Shown here: one piece after another, positions 26,801-34,948 of the stretch
Numbering within the stretch: the stretch's first letter is position 1
Layout of the letters: the number at the start of each line of letters is the position of its first letter
Source of the DNA: Pseudomonas aylmerensis
GTDB lineage: Bacteria > Pseudomonadota > Gammaproteobacteria > Pseudomonadales > Pseudomonadaceae
Reading direction: 5' to 3'
NCBI RefSeq assembly: GCF_001702265.1
Contig: NZ_MAUE01000002.1
Coordinates: 186,001-250,000 of the forward strand
Length of the DNA: 64,000 nucleotides
Translations under genes and position numbers: made by a program
The notes under the pieces: model-generated
Databases searched by the model: none
The model's input: the letters and a program-made list of their open reading frames with translations, nothing else
What the model was told of the DNA's origin: nothing

Positions 26801-28789
26801 ATGTCACTCAATCCCCACACCCTTGAAGACCTGCCCTCGCTGGTTGAATCTGTCGAGCTCGAATGCAAGCTCGCTCAGGGGCAGGATGGGAAGGGAGAGT
26901 TGCCTAAGGATTTCTGGTTAACCTACTCCGCTTTTGCTAACACTCAGGGTGGGGTAGTACTGCTTGGCGTGCGCGAGAAGGATGGGCAGTTCAGCGTCGC
27001 AGGCCTATCAAATATCGAGAAAGTACGTACTGACCTGTTCAATACCCTCAACAATCCGGCCAAGGTCAGTGTCAATCTGCTGACTGACCGGGAGGTGGTC
27101 GTCAGAGAGCTGGAGGGCAAGCAGGTACTTGAAGTGAAAATCCCGGCGGCTTCGCGTAAGCAGAAGCCGGTATTTCTCAATGGTCAGCCGCTAGGTAACA
27201 CTTATCGTCGATTACATGAGGGTGATCGGCGTTGCTCTGAGGAAGATGTTCGCCGCATGTTCGCAGAGCAAGTGGAGGACTGTCGGGACGAGCGGATTTT
27301 GCCGAATTACGACTTCGCGGACATTGATCCGGACAGTCTGCGTATCTACCGCCAGATGCTAAGCGACATAAAACCAAGCCATCCAGCGCTGGAGTACCAA
27401 GGGATTGAGTTTCTCCGACAGATAGGAGGTTGGCGTAAGGACCGCGCGAACGGAGTCGAAGGGCTGACTCTGGCAGGTTTACTCATGTTCGGACGCTGGC
27501 TTTCGATCCAAGAGAGTGTGCCGCATTACTTTGTGGACTATCAGGAGCGGCCGTACGCCAAAACAGAACTACGTTGGGTGGATAGGCTCGTCCCTGATGG
27601 AACCTGGTCAGGAAATCTGTTTGATTTCTACCGGCGGGTTTATCGCAAGTTGGTTGAGGACTTAAAGGTACCGTTCGCTCTCAAAGGTGATCAGCGCCAG
27701 GATGACACACCGGTACATGAAGCTCTGCGCGAGGCTTTGGTTAATACCTTGGTCCATGCTGACTATACCGGGCGGGTTTCCGTGTTAGTCGTGAAGCGTC
27801 CTGACTTGTTTGGTTTTCGCAATCCTGGCGGCTTACGTTTACCCCTTGAGCAGGTGTTGCAAGGTGGTACCAGCGATTGCCGGAACAGGCTAATGCACCA
27901 AATGTTTCTTCTTATCGGCCTTGGCGAGCGTGGTGGTTCTGGGGTTCCAAAAATCTACAGCGGGTGGCGCAGCCAGCATTGGCGACCGCCAGCCCTTTAT
28001 GAAAAGCCCGAGCCCGAGCAAACCCTGCTTGAGCTTCGCATGTTGGACTTGCTTCCAGAAGGGGTGGTGGAGCAGTTACGAGAGCGATTTGGGGTTCGTT
28101 TCGAAAGCTTGGAACATACTGCTAGGTTGATTTTGGCCACAGCCGCGATTGAGCGGGTGGTCAGCCATAATCGTCTCCTTGAGATTTGTGATACTCATGC
28201 TCATGACTTGAGCCAACTGCTTGCACGGTTGGTACGCGAGGGATTCCTTGTGCCCGACGGGCGATCACGGGGCATGATTTATCACCTGCCGGGTGAGCAA
28301 CTGCCTACGCCGGAGCAAGTGTTCGCAGGTCCGCTACAGAGCTCCGAACATTACGCCGGCAGCTCCGAACATAACGGGGCTAGCTCCGAACATAACGCAG
28401 GTAGCTCCGAACATAAGGTCGAGCTGGATATGCAGCGAAACGATGATGGCTGCCTGTTGAGCGATCATATTGACGCGCCGCTGATCGATGCTTTGGACAG
28501 GCTTGATGCAGGGTTTCGAGAAAAGCTCGAAATACTGGCTGAGGAGCCGCGCAATCGAGAGCGCATGCAAAAGGATCGTATGCAACAGGTGATTATCACC
28601 CTATGCAAGGAGCACTATCTGACGCTCAACGTTTTGGCTAATTTGGTAAAGCGCAGTCCAGATGCCCTCCGTCAGCAGTACTTGAATGGAATGGTGAAAA
28701 GCAGGCAGATTCAGTTGGCATTTCCGTCCAAGCCGACTCATGAAAGGCAGGCGTACAAAGCGTACATTAGTGGACAGGACGAGGAGTAG
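26801..28789 (+). CDS. AlbA_2-domain ATPase-like protein (RecG-related putative DNA-binding family)
   Basis: A 662-residue protein using the ATG at 26801, which has AGGAAG 9 bases upstream; longer frames run into integrase-remnant DNA. The N-terminus is an AlbA_2 domain (ESVELECKLAQGQDG, then YSAFANTQGGVVLLGVREKDG). The middle holds an HATPase_c_4-type ATP-binding region (HEALREALVNTLVHADYTG, NPGGL, GERGGSG). A 7-residue repeat (SSEHxxG) precedes a C-terminal helical domain. Such proteins act as regulators or in defence islands; the role here is unknown. It is convergent with the integrase, 9 bases away. Confidence 0.75.
   Translation: MSLNPHTLEDLPSLVESVELECKLAQGQDGKGELPKDFWLTYSAFANTQGGVVLLGVREKDGQFSVAGLSNIEKVRTDLFNTLNNPAKVSVNLLTDREVVVRELEGKQVLEVKIPAASRKQKPVFLNGQPLGNTYRRLHEGDRRCSEEDVRRMFAEQVEDCRDERILPNYDFADIDPDSLRIYRQMLSDIKPSHPALEYQGIEFLRQIGGWRKDRANGVEGLTLAGLLMFGRWLSIQESVPHYFVDYQERPYAKTELRWVDRLVPDGTWSGNLFDFYRRVYRKLVEDLKVPFALKGDQRQDDTPVHEALREALVNTLVHADYTGRVSVLVVKRPDLFGFRNPGGLRLPLEQVLQGGTSDCRNRLMHQMFLLIGLGERGGSGVPKIYSGWRSQHWRPPALYEKPEPEQTLLELRMLDLLPEGVVEQLRERFGVRFESLEHTARLILATAAIERVVSHNRLLEICDTHAHDLSQLLARLVREGFLVPDGRSRGMIYHLPGEQLPTPEQVFAGPLQSSEHYAGSSEHNGASSEHNAGSSEHKVELDMQRNDDGCLLSDHIDAPLIDALDRLDAGFREKLEILAEEPRNRERMQKDRMQQVIITLCKEHYLTLNVLANLVKRSPDALRQQYLNGMVKSRQIQLAFPSKPTHERQAYKAYISGQDEE
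28340..28417 (+). repeat. 21-base coding tandem repeat (SSEH linker)
   Basis: Three complete and one partial copy of a 21-base unit starting AGCTCCGAACAT encode the heptad Ser-Ser-Glu-His-x-x-Gly. Copies start at 28340, 28361, 28382 and 28403. It lies between the ATPase-like and C-terminal domains and probably forms a flexible linker whose copy number can vary. Confidence 0.9.
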
Positions 28790-28798
28790 GCTAACGGC

Positions 28799-30121
28799 CT
28801 ACTCCCTCAAGCGGCTTTTCGCCTTGAGCCGCGTGACGTTCGTCCCGGTCTGGTTTGCAAATTCGTGCGGGGTGACATGCTCGTGCCGGTTGGCCCCCAG
28901 ATACCGGCTCCACCAGTTCATGATCAGCCTGCGCTCCTCAATGAACTCGGCCTTGTGGATGTAAGCGGCGCGGACGTTGTTCCGCTCTTTGTAGCTCATC
29001 TGCCGTTCAATGGCTGTCTCCGACCACAATCCTGACTCGATCAGTGCGCTGCAGGCCATCGAACGAAACCCATGCCCGCAGATTTCGGTTTTGGTGTCAT
29101 AGCCCATTTTTCTGAGTGCGCTGTTCACCGTGTTTTCAGACATGGGTTTCCAGGGCTTGGCATCGCCTGCAAACACCAGGTCGAATTCGCCGGTGAGGAC
29201 GTGGATCTGTTCAAGCAGAGTCACGGCTTGCGGTGATAAGGGTACAAGGTGGATGTCCCTGGCCATCTTTGTACCCCTTGTGGAAAAGGGTACTCCGTCC
29301 AATGCTGGACGAGTGTCCGGTATCTCCCAGGTGCCGCGTTTGAGGTCGAACTCGCCCCAGCGGGCGAAGCGGAGTTCGCTGGAGCGTACGAACACATGCA
29401 GCGAGAGCATGACCGTCAGCCGGGTAAGTGCGCGGCCTTTGTAGGTGTCGATCCGCTCCTGCAGTTCCGGCAGTCGCGATAAGGGTAGAGCGGGGCGATG
29501 TACCACCCGCGGGGCTTTGATCGAGCCTTCGAGGTCGTAAGCAGGGTTTGTGGTGATAAGCCGGAGGCGCTTTGCCTCGCGCATGATGCTCTGCAGGTAG
29601 TTTTGTACCCTTAAAGCAACGTCGATCGTTCCGCGCTTCTTGATCGCTTCCAAGGGCTGCGTGAGGTCATGGGTGTCGAGGTCGACAATGGCGCGGGCGC
29701 CGATCAGCGGGAATACGTGGGTTTTGAGGCGGCTCATCACAGTCTTGGAGTGGCCTGGTGCCCACTTGGCCGACATTTCTGTGTGCCAGTCCAGCGCAAC
29801 GCTTTCAAAGGTTCTGCCTTTGATCACGGCTTCCGCCTTGGCTTGGTGCTTGGTCTCTATGGGATCAATGCCATCCGACAGCATTCGCTTGACCTCCAAG
29901 CGCTTGCGGCGCGCATCGGCGAGGCCAATGACGGGGTAGTTGCCGAACGAGGTCAGTCCTTCGCGTCCGTCAGGTTTGACGTAACGGAGCCGCCAGCCTT
30001 TGCGGCCATTGGGCTGGACTAGGAGGTAGAGGCCATCGCCGTCGAAAAGCTTGTAGGCGCGGTCTGTAGGTTTTGCCAGGCGGCAAGCTGCGTCGGAGAG
30101 CGGAGCTGTGGTGCGCGACAT
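28799..30121 (-). CDS. int: P4-type tyrosine integrase of the tRNA-Thr island
   Basis: A 440-residue integrase. The N-terminal DUF4102 domain (LSDAACRLAKPTDRAYKLFD) is followed by the core-binding and catalytic domains. The active site shows Arg in SSELRFAR, His-x-x-Arg in CGHGFRSMA and Tyr in VRAAYIHKAEF. The second His of the family motif (QMSHKERN) is Tyr here (QMSYKERN, codon at 28991-28993). The start lies about 170 bases from the tRNA-Thr fragment, the usual place for a tRNA-targeting integrase. Confidence 0.88.
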   Translation of the reverse strand: MSRTTAPLSDAACRLAKPTDRAYKLFDGDGLYLLVQPNGRKGWRLRYVKPDGREGLTSFGNYPVIGLADARRKRLEVKRMLSDGIDPIETKHQAKAEAVIKGRTFESVALDWHTEMSAKWAPGHSKTVMSRLKTHVFPLIGARAIVDLDTHDLTQPLEAIKKRGTIDVALRVQNYLQSIMREAKRLRLITTNPAYDLEGSIKAPRVVHRPALPLSRLPELQERIDTYKGRALTRLTVMLSLHVFVRSSELRFARWGEFDLKRGTWEIPDTRPALDGVPFSTRGTKMARDIHLVPLSPQAVTLLEQIHVLTGEFDLVFAGDAKPWKPMSENTVNSALRKMGYDTKTEICGHGFRSMACSALIESGLWSETAIERQMSYKERNNVRAAYIHKAEFIEERRLIMNWWSRYLGANRHEHVTPHEFANQTGTNVTRLKAKSRLRE

Positions 30122-30224
30122 AAGGGTACTCCCTTTTATCGAAGTGACCTGTATCCCAAACTCTACCCTTAAAACGGTTGGAATCCACCAGCTTCTGACG
30201 GAAACCGATGGAACCCAAAAACGA

Positions 30225-30250
30225 AAAAACCCGCCAGAAGGCGGGTTTTT
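30225..30250. terminator. bidirectional intrinsic terminator between tRNA fragment and integrase
   Basis: AAAAACCCGCC pairs with GGCGGGTTTTT around the loop AGAA. With A-runs on one side and T-runs on the other it can terminate both strands, isolating the integrase from upstream tRNA-directed transcription. Confidence 0.85.
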
Positions 30251-30293
30251 CGGGGGTTTCAGAGATTTTGAAAGCCTTCTCTGGAACCTTGTA

Positions 30294-30346
30294 TGGTGCC
30301 GGCACCAGGAGTCGAACCCGGGACCTACTGATTACAAGTCAGCTGC
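30294..30346 (-). other. tRNA-Thr(UGU) 3' fragment / left att site of the prophage
   Basis: The minus strand carries the anticodon stem-loop (CTGACTTGTAATCAG, anticodon TGT), variable loop, T-arm (GGGTTCGACTCC), acceptor 3' strand and CCA of tRNA-Thr. The 5' acceptor and D-arm are missing: homology stops near 30346. This is what phage integration inside the tRNA leaves on one side. The complete gene should be at the other prophage end, outside the window. Confidence 0.8.
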
Positions 30347-30371
30347 CTTAGCTCGAATAATCATAGGCTTG

Positions 30372-30443
30372 CGTACATTTTATGTACGTGACGCATAAGC
30401 TACGGCTCATGTTTCACTGGCTGCTGCCGATCTAATGTACGTG
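30372..30443. repeat. repeated ATGTACGTG beside the att site
   Basis: CGTACAT-TTT-ATGTACG (30372-30388) is an inverted repeat. The 9-mer ATGTACGTG occurs at 30382-30390 and again at 30435-30443. Short repeats next to an att core are typical of integrase arm-binding or excisionase sites. Inference only. Confidence 0.35.
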
Positions 30444-30674
30444 GTGAAGAAACGTTTTTTCATTGAAGATTCAGCTGCGCTTGTGGATAACTGCTCGAGA
30501 TTCGCAGCCATCTGCGCCCCGTCGTGCTTCGCTTTTGGCGTTAGACGAACGAGTACGCTGTGCTACTATCCGCGGCCACAGCGGTAGGGTGAACGGCGCT
30601 GGCGTGTCATGCGCATTCCCTTTGCAGCTGCTATATATAGTGCTAAAGCTTTGTACAAGATCCTTTGAGGTTCC

Positions 30675-31544
30675 ATGGCAGCTACTATCAAGCCCCACGG
30701 CGGTAAACATGCGATCAGTAACGTATTGTTTCTGTTCGAGTTCTCTGCGCCATTGGCACCGCACGCTTTCGCCAGCTTGCTGGAGGGGACCCAGCTCCAC
30801 GACCAGTTGGTGGGGGATTTACCTCGGGTTTCTAAGCAGCAGCAGATGATGTTGAACATCCCCCAAGGGGCTGGTGCTGAGCAATTTTTTGGCGCGCCGT
30901 TTCCCAGTCCCTTTGGCGGACCCTTTGGCCCTGCAGGGCCAATCTCAGGCATTGCCTTCGATAGGGTTAAGCCAAACGGCGAACCAGCGCTTTCAGTCAA
31001 CATTCAGGCGAATGCGCTCATCATCGTGTGCGGCGAATACGTGCGCTGGGCTGGACTGTGGGCAGAGGTCAGGAAATACCTATCAATTCTGACCCCTTGG
31101 CTGGGAGACACGAAGTTCTCTGCGCTGTCTTTGCAGTACACAGACGCCTTTAAGGTGAATTTCCCGCGAGGTGAAGCTCAACCCCTTGTAGAGCTTTTTA
31201 GCCCGCAGAATAAGTACTTGCCACCGACCTTCACCTCGCTGACTGACGCTTTCCATTCTCATCATGGTTATTTCAGCCGGCCCGAGTTCGGCCTTCGTGG
31301 CAAGCTACTGACCAACGTGAATGTAAATGTAACCGAAACCGCTTCGGTGTTCGACGTTCAAATTACGACAGTCCATAAGTACCAGCTGTTTGAAATGTTC
31401 AACCCGGTTGTAAATGGTCAGTTGAACGATCAGATGAATGACGTATTCCAATACCTGCATGATCAGAATAAATTGGTAGTGGGGGATATGCTGACGGATC
31501 AGGTTAAAGATATGATCTCGTTCAACACAGTCCATCCCAACTAA
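30675..31544 (+). CDS. TIGR04255-family-like protein, first gene of a prophage cargo cassette
   Basis: A 289-residue protein with no signal peptide or membrane helix; GAGG lies 6 bases before the ATG. The pattern of an N-terminal strand-rich domain (HAISNVLFLFEFSAPLAP), a central SNVNVNV-like strand and helical C-terminus (VNGQLNDQMNDVFQYLHDQNK) resembles the sporadically distributed TIGR04255 family, whose function is unknown. It lies just inside the left att site, opposite to the integrase. Gene 2 follows after 11 bases. Base composition is less GC-rich than the pel region. The family call is by memory of pattern and only moderately secure. Confidence 0.6.
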   Translation: MAATIKPHGGKHAISNVLFLFEFSAPLAPHAFASLLEGTQLHDQLVGDLPRVSKQQQMMLNIPQGAGAEQFFGAPFPSPFGGPFGPAGPISGIAFDRVKPNGEPALSVNIQANALIIVCGEYVRWAGLWAEVRKYLSILTPWLGDTKFSALSLQYTDAFKVNFPRGEAQPLVELFSPQNKYLPPTFTSLTDAFHSHHGYFSRPEFGLRGKLLTNVNVNVTETASVFDVQITTVHKYQLFEMFNPVVNGQLNDQMNDVFQYLHDQNKLVVGDMLTDQVKDMISFNTVHPN

Positions 31545-31555
31545 GGAGAGTTGCT

Positions 31556-32062
31556 ATGGCCGTAGCTATGGAAACACAGTCCACGATTCTGGATCAGCCT
31601 CCACCATACGTGGTGCAGATCCCGACTACCAAAAACGCGCCTAAAACGGTGATCCCTCAAGGGCTTACGGGTTTTTTTGTGCAGCTTCCTCCCACGCACA
31701 CCAATAGCAGGGATGTGGGTATGAGCAGGCTTTACGCGAAGCTACATTCGTATCTCCAGGCGGATAACGACTGGGACGGATACGGCGGAGTGCCGGCCAC
31801 CTATGCCTCGTGGGTCAACGCAGTTGAGTTTCTGCACGTCCTTCCGATTAGATTTGAAGCTCCTATCCCCATGCTGGCCGGTGACGGAGAGATTTCCCTT
31901 TTTTGGAAGGAAGCTGATAGCTACATAGAGATATCCTTCCCTGGGGACGGGACGTTTCACTACATATATAATGCTCCCGGCCAAAGATTCGCGAGTGCCG
32001 ATTTGGCGCTCAACGAAGCGGTTCTTCATTCTGGCTTCTTGGCCCATTTGGATTTGGTCTGA
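31556..32062 (+). CDS. uncharacterised protein, second gene of the cargo cassette
   Basis: A 168-residue soluble protein with a strong ribosome site (AAGGAGAG, 5 bases before the ATG). A distinctive DWDGYGG motif is followed by ASWVNAVEFLHVLP, GEISLFWKE and YIEISFPGDGTFHYI, suggesting a compact alpha/beta domain. I do not recognise a characterised family. Tight spacing (11 bases from gene 1, 7 bases to gene 3) makes one operon likely. Confidence 0.65.
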   Translation: MAVAMETQSTILDQPPPYVVQIPTTKNAPKTVIPQGLTGFFVQLPPTHTNSRDVGMSRLYAKLHSYLQADNDWDGYGGVPATYASWVNAVEFLHVLPIRFEAPIPMLAGDGEISLFWKEADSYIEISFPGDGTFHYIYNAPGQRFASADLALNEAVLHSGFLAHLDLV

Positions 32063-32069
32063 CTTATAT

Positions 32070-32627
32070 ATGTCATGTAGGGCATTGTTTGAAGGATTAC
32101 CGACTGGGAGGGGCGAGGTCTCTACCCGCGCTAAGCTGATCGACGCCAGCTTTCCAGATGCATACTGCGAGTGTGAGTCCGTCAGTAAATTCTCTCCTCG
32201 CGTGGTAGGCGCTGAGGAGCATTTACACAGATTCGTTTTTTCACCGCTGCATTTGCACGATGGTGAAGTGCTCCCAGCGCTGTTTTCCGATGCCAAGGAT
32301 AAAGGCTTATCTTGCGAAAGAGCTGATACGGCAGCGATCGACCCGCAAAGTCATGAGCGTGGACGCCAGCAGGCTGTGGCTTACAATCTGGTCAAGCCAG
32401 AGGACAAGCCTGAGAGGACCTACCTCGGAGCCGTCACAGCGACTTGCGTGGCGCTTCGCAGCCTGATGATGGATAACAAGAGGCTCTTAGCGGTGTACGA
32501 CACCGCTCTCGAGGATAACGTAGTCCATGCCGACGTTTTCGAAGTTGCGGGACGTTCGAATGCGGAAAAGAAGCAAGCTCGAAAGGACCTTGCAGACGCA
32601 TTCACAAAGGTACCGATAAACGTCTAG
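32070..32627 (+). CDS. uncharacterised protein, third gene of the cargo cassette
   Basis: A 185-residue protein from the ATG at 32070; an upstream in-frame start would overlap gene 2 and is less likely. A central segment, HRFVFSPLHLHDGEVLPALF then GLSCERAD, resembles a recurring unassigned domain. The C-terminus AEKKQARKDLADAFTK is a charged helix. No clear ribosome site is present, so translation may be coupled to gene 2. Its stop codon and the integrase stop share the CTAG at 32624-32627. Confidence 0.6.
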   Translation: MSCRALFEGLPTGRGEVSTRAKLIDASFPDAYCECESVSKFSPRVVGAEEHLHRFVFSPLHLHDGEVLPALFSDAKDKGLSCERADTAAIDPQSHERGRQQAVAYNLVKPEDKPERTYLGAVTATCVALRSLMMDNKRLLAVYDTALEDNVVHADVFEVAGRSNAEKKQARKDLADAFTKVPINV

Positions 32628-33772
32628 CCTCCGGATGGATCTACCAGAGGCAAGCTCAAATCATAGACGTCCATCATCGCTTCATCTTTGTGCCCTGACG
32701 CCTGCTGCTTATCCGCCCGGGTGCCCACCGTGTCAGTGATGCCCTTGCGCTTGAAGTCGTGCATCCCGAATCGCTGATCCTCGGTCAGAACACTTTTCTC
32801 GATCGCCTGCACGATCAGCCGCTGGAATGCTGTATCAAGCCCCGACTTCGACAACTGTCTGCCGGTGGCGGCGATGATCAGGAAGCGCTGGTCTGCGCGG
32901 ATCGGCACCGGCACACGCTTCCGCTCCCAAGTCTCCGACCTGATGGCTTTGGCTGCATCCCACGCCGCCCGCAGCCTGGGCGTCCAACGGACAATATTGT
33001 CTCGGCTGCCCTTGCGGCGGTTGGTGAGGACGCCTTCGGCGAGCTCGTTCTCGTCGGTGAGCGTGATCGTCTCGATACCGCGTAGGCGGCAGAGGTAACC
33101 GATTTCCATCACATACCACAGGTAAGGGGAGCAGGCCCCTGGCTGACCGCTCTTGAGCTGGCCTTGTTGTTTCGCGAACCTGATTAGGTTAACCATGACA
33201 GTATCGTCTGGCAGTCGGCGCTGCTTTCGCTCTTTCGGCGACTCAATGCCCTTGGCTGGGTTGTCCTTCACAAAACCACGGTTACGGCCCCACTGCATCA
33301 CTCGGCGCAGGTAGCGCAGTGAGTGGGCAGCTTTGGAGGGGGTGCCATCTTGGGCTATCTTGTCGATGATCCGCTGGACGAGCGCCGGCGTGAACTTGAG
33401 CACCGCCAGTTCGCCCAGCGGTTTGCCAAGCTTCGTCGGAAACGCTAAAAGAACATCGCGGGAGTAGACATAGTCGTCGTGGGTTTTCTCGCTGAGGACC
33501 TTATACTGGTCGCTCTTGTGGAACTCATCACAGAGGTATTGCAGGCTGTCGCGGTCGACGCCGTTGCGCTCCTCAATGAGGCGGTGAAGCTCTGAAAGCG
33601 TCACGTTACCCGCGCAAAGGTTCTGCCGCTGTCGCCGCCCGGCCTCATTGAAATACAGGATGTACCAGCACCCAGCGCCCCTATGGTCGAAATAGACCGA
33701 GCGCGGCAAAGCCGCCTGGTCAATGTGCCCAGGGATGTTGGGATTGTGTTGGCGCTTTCGACCACGTTTCAT
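32624..33772 (-). CDS. int: prophage tyrosine integrase
   Basis: A 382-residue integrase. A core-binding domain (about 70-170, LQYLCDEFHKSDQYKVLSEK) precedes the catalytic domain. Active-site residues are Arg in CRLRGIETITL, His-x-x-Arg-like HDFKRKGITD, His in ASGHKDEAMMDVY and the terminal Tyr of that motif. It overlaps the DUF4224 gene by 4 bases. It should catalyse recombination at the tRNA-Thr att site at 30294-30346. Confidence 0.88.
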   Translation of the reverse strand: MKRGRKRQHNPNIPGHIDQAALPRSVYFDHRGAGCWYILYFNEAGRRQRQNLCAGNVTLSELHRLIEERNGVDRDSLQYLCDEFHKSDQYKVLSEKTHDDYVYSRDVLLAFPTKLGKPLGELAVLKFTPALVQRIIDKIAQDGTPSKAAHSLRYLRRVMQWGRNRGFVKDNPAKGIESPKERKQRRLPDDTVMVNLIRFAKQQGQLKSGQPGACSPYLWYVMEIGYLCRLRGIETITLTDENELAEGVLTNRRKGSRDNIVRWTPRLRAAWDAAKAIRSETWERKRVPVPIRADQRFLIIAATGRQLSKSGLDTAFQRLIVQAIEKSVLTEDQRFGMHDFKRKGITDTVGTRADKQQASGHKDEAMMDVYDLSLPLVDPSGG

Positions 33773-33975
33773 ACGATGTCCGCACTGTAGCTGCCGGTAT
33801 CCAAGGTTTTTAGCCCGCCCGCCTGGTTGATCAAATCCACCGTAGTCCAGGGCCCCTTTCGTCCACTGAAGATTCGAATTCCTTGGGAGCGCAGCGCTTT
33901 TTCAACGTCTGCCCGGCGGCTATATCCGGTTACGCGTTGTAAGTCTTCAAACTCAAGTACACGGGCTGCGCTCAT
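33769..33975 (-). CDS. DUF4224-domain protein beside the integrase
   Basis: A 68-residue protein with the DUF4224 pattern (LEFEDLQRVTGYSRRADVEK, then GPWTTVDLINQAGG). The fold predicted by sequence is a small helix-turn-helix. Genes of this kind commonly sit directly upstream of phage integrases in Pseudomonas and may act as excisionase or directionality factor. It overlaps its neighbours on both sides by 4 bases. Confidence 0.75.
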   Translation of the reverse strand: MSAARVLEFEDLQRVTGYSRRADVEKALRSQGIRIFSGRKGPWTTVDLINQAGGLKTLDTGSYSADIV

Positions 33976-34403
33976 ACTGCCTCCCGCTTACAGATATGAA
34001 GCCCTTCGATCATTCCGCTGTAAACAATATCAATAATTACCACTTGCTCGCCCAGGGGCTGGGCTTGAGCGTCCTTAAACTGGGCTAGTAACAGCGCGTT
34101 TCGTTCCGATTCCCACTTCAGGGCAGCCTCGGCGTTGGCGAGACGTTGCGATAGGGCGTCGTAGTCCGACTCACGAACGCAGCGGATGTTTTGTGCGTTG
34201 TAGGACCAGAAGCGCTGCACACTGTCATGACGATCTTGGCCATCAAGCAGGGTGCGCAGCGCCGAAACCATTTTAAAAAAGCCCTCGTTCATCTTATCAA
34301 TGTCAGAACACAGGTATACCGATTCACGCCGAGAAGCCCCCCATTTGCCAATGCTTGCCCGGTATCGCTTCGGCATGCCGTCATTCATTTGCTTGGTGAT
34401 CAT
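33972..34403 (-). CDS. uncharacterised prophage early protein
   Basis: A 143-residue protein from the ATG at 34403 (MITKQMNDGMPKRYRAS). A longer frame continues upstream but overlaps the better supported gene at 34414-34677. The middle holds a long helical or coiled stretch (DYDALSQRLANAEAALKWES) that resembles Ead/Ea22-type phage proteins. The function is unknown. It ends overlapping the DUF4224 start. Confidence 0.65.
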   Translation of the reverse strand: MITKQMNDGMPKRYRASIGKWGASRRESVYLCSDIDKMNEGFFKMVSALRTLLDGQDRHDSVQRFWSYNAQNIRCVRESDYDALSQRLANAEAALKWESERNALLLAQFKDAQAQPLGEQVVIIDIVYSGMIEGLHICKREAV

Positions 34404-34413
34404 GGCCAATGCC

Positions 34414-34677
34414 TCAGTTGTGATTGCGGATCGAATAGCCTGCAAGCTTCTGCAGGGGATTCGGTCGTTCGCCGCGAGGATGAATGCCAATGCGCGCCTT
34501 GAAACCATCGAGGTTGACAGTGGCGCCGTCATAGTTGAGTCCCGGCTCGAGACCCATGAACTGCATCGGAACGCCGCAGTGCGTGCATACGATGCTGATT
34601 TCTGCCATGAATCGACCTTTGTTTTTGATTCGAGCAACACTTACGGTCGCCTTGAAGTCTTCATGCTTACAAGCCAT
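34414..34677 (-). CDS. small protein with a CxxC zinc-like motif
   Basis: An 87-residue protein. The pair CTHCG near residue 31 and a preceding Cys/His near the N-terminus (MACKHEDF) could bind zinc. VARIKNKGRFMAEISIV and GATVNLDGFKARIGIHPRG suggest strands. It is part of the leftward early operon and overlaps the upstream gene by 11 bases. No known function. Confidence 0.65.
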   Translation of the reverse strand: MACKHEDFKATVSVARIKNKGRFMAEISIVCTHCGVPMQFMGLEPGLNYDGATVNLDGFKARIGIHPRGERPNPLQKLAGYSIRNHN

Positions 34678-34948
34678 TGCAATCGCCCTCTCCTGTTAGA
34701 TCCGAAACGATTGATGAGCGCGCGACGGCAGTAGCTTCTGCTCTGCGGGGTTGTGCGCCGTCGGATTGGATCTCACACACGAATCTGTGTCGTTTCCGGT
34801 TGGGCGCAGTCAGCGCCTTGGTCAGATCAGGCAGAACGTCAAGGCATTGCTCGTAGGCGTGAGGTCCCTTCCAGCTATCAGCCTTCACCACCTGGCAGTC
34901 TGTATGGGTTGCGTCCGCGCACGGGTACAGCAGTAGGAAAACGGTCAT
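34667..34948 (-). CDS. uncharacterised small prophage protein
   Basis: A 93-residue protein from the ATG at 34948, which overlaps the methyltransferase stop (ATGA). Strand-like MTVFLLLYPCADATH is followed by a region with several Cys and by RKRHRFVCEIQSDG. No family recognised. Coupling to the methyltransferase suggests joint expression. Confidence 0.6.
   Translation of the reverse strand: MTVFLLLYPCADATHTDCQVVKADSWKGPHAYEQCLDVLPDLTKALTAPNRKRHRFVCEIQSDGAQPRRAEATAVARSSIVSDLTGEGDCNGL

Noticed and set aside
28340..28417. Possible CRISPR-like repeats
   Set aside because: The 21-base units are contiguous, in frame and coding (SSEHxxG), with no spacers.
33972..34640. Long form of the gene ending at 33972
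   Set aside because: The upstream part overlaps the 34414-34677 gene in another frame and looks like a shadow. The ATG at 34403 gives a non-overlapping start.
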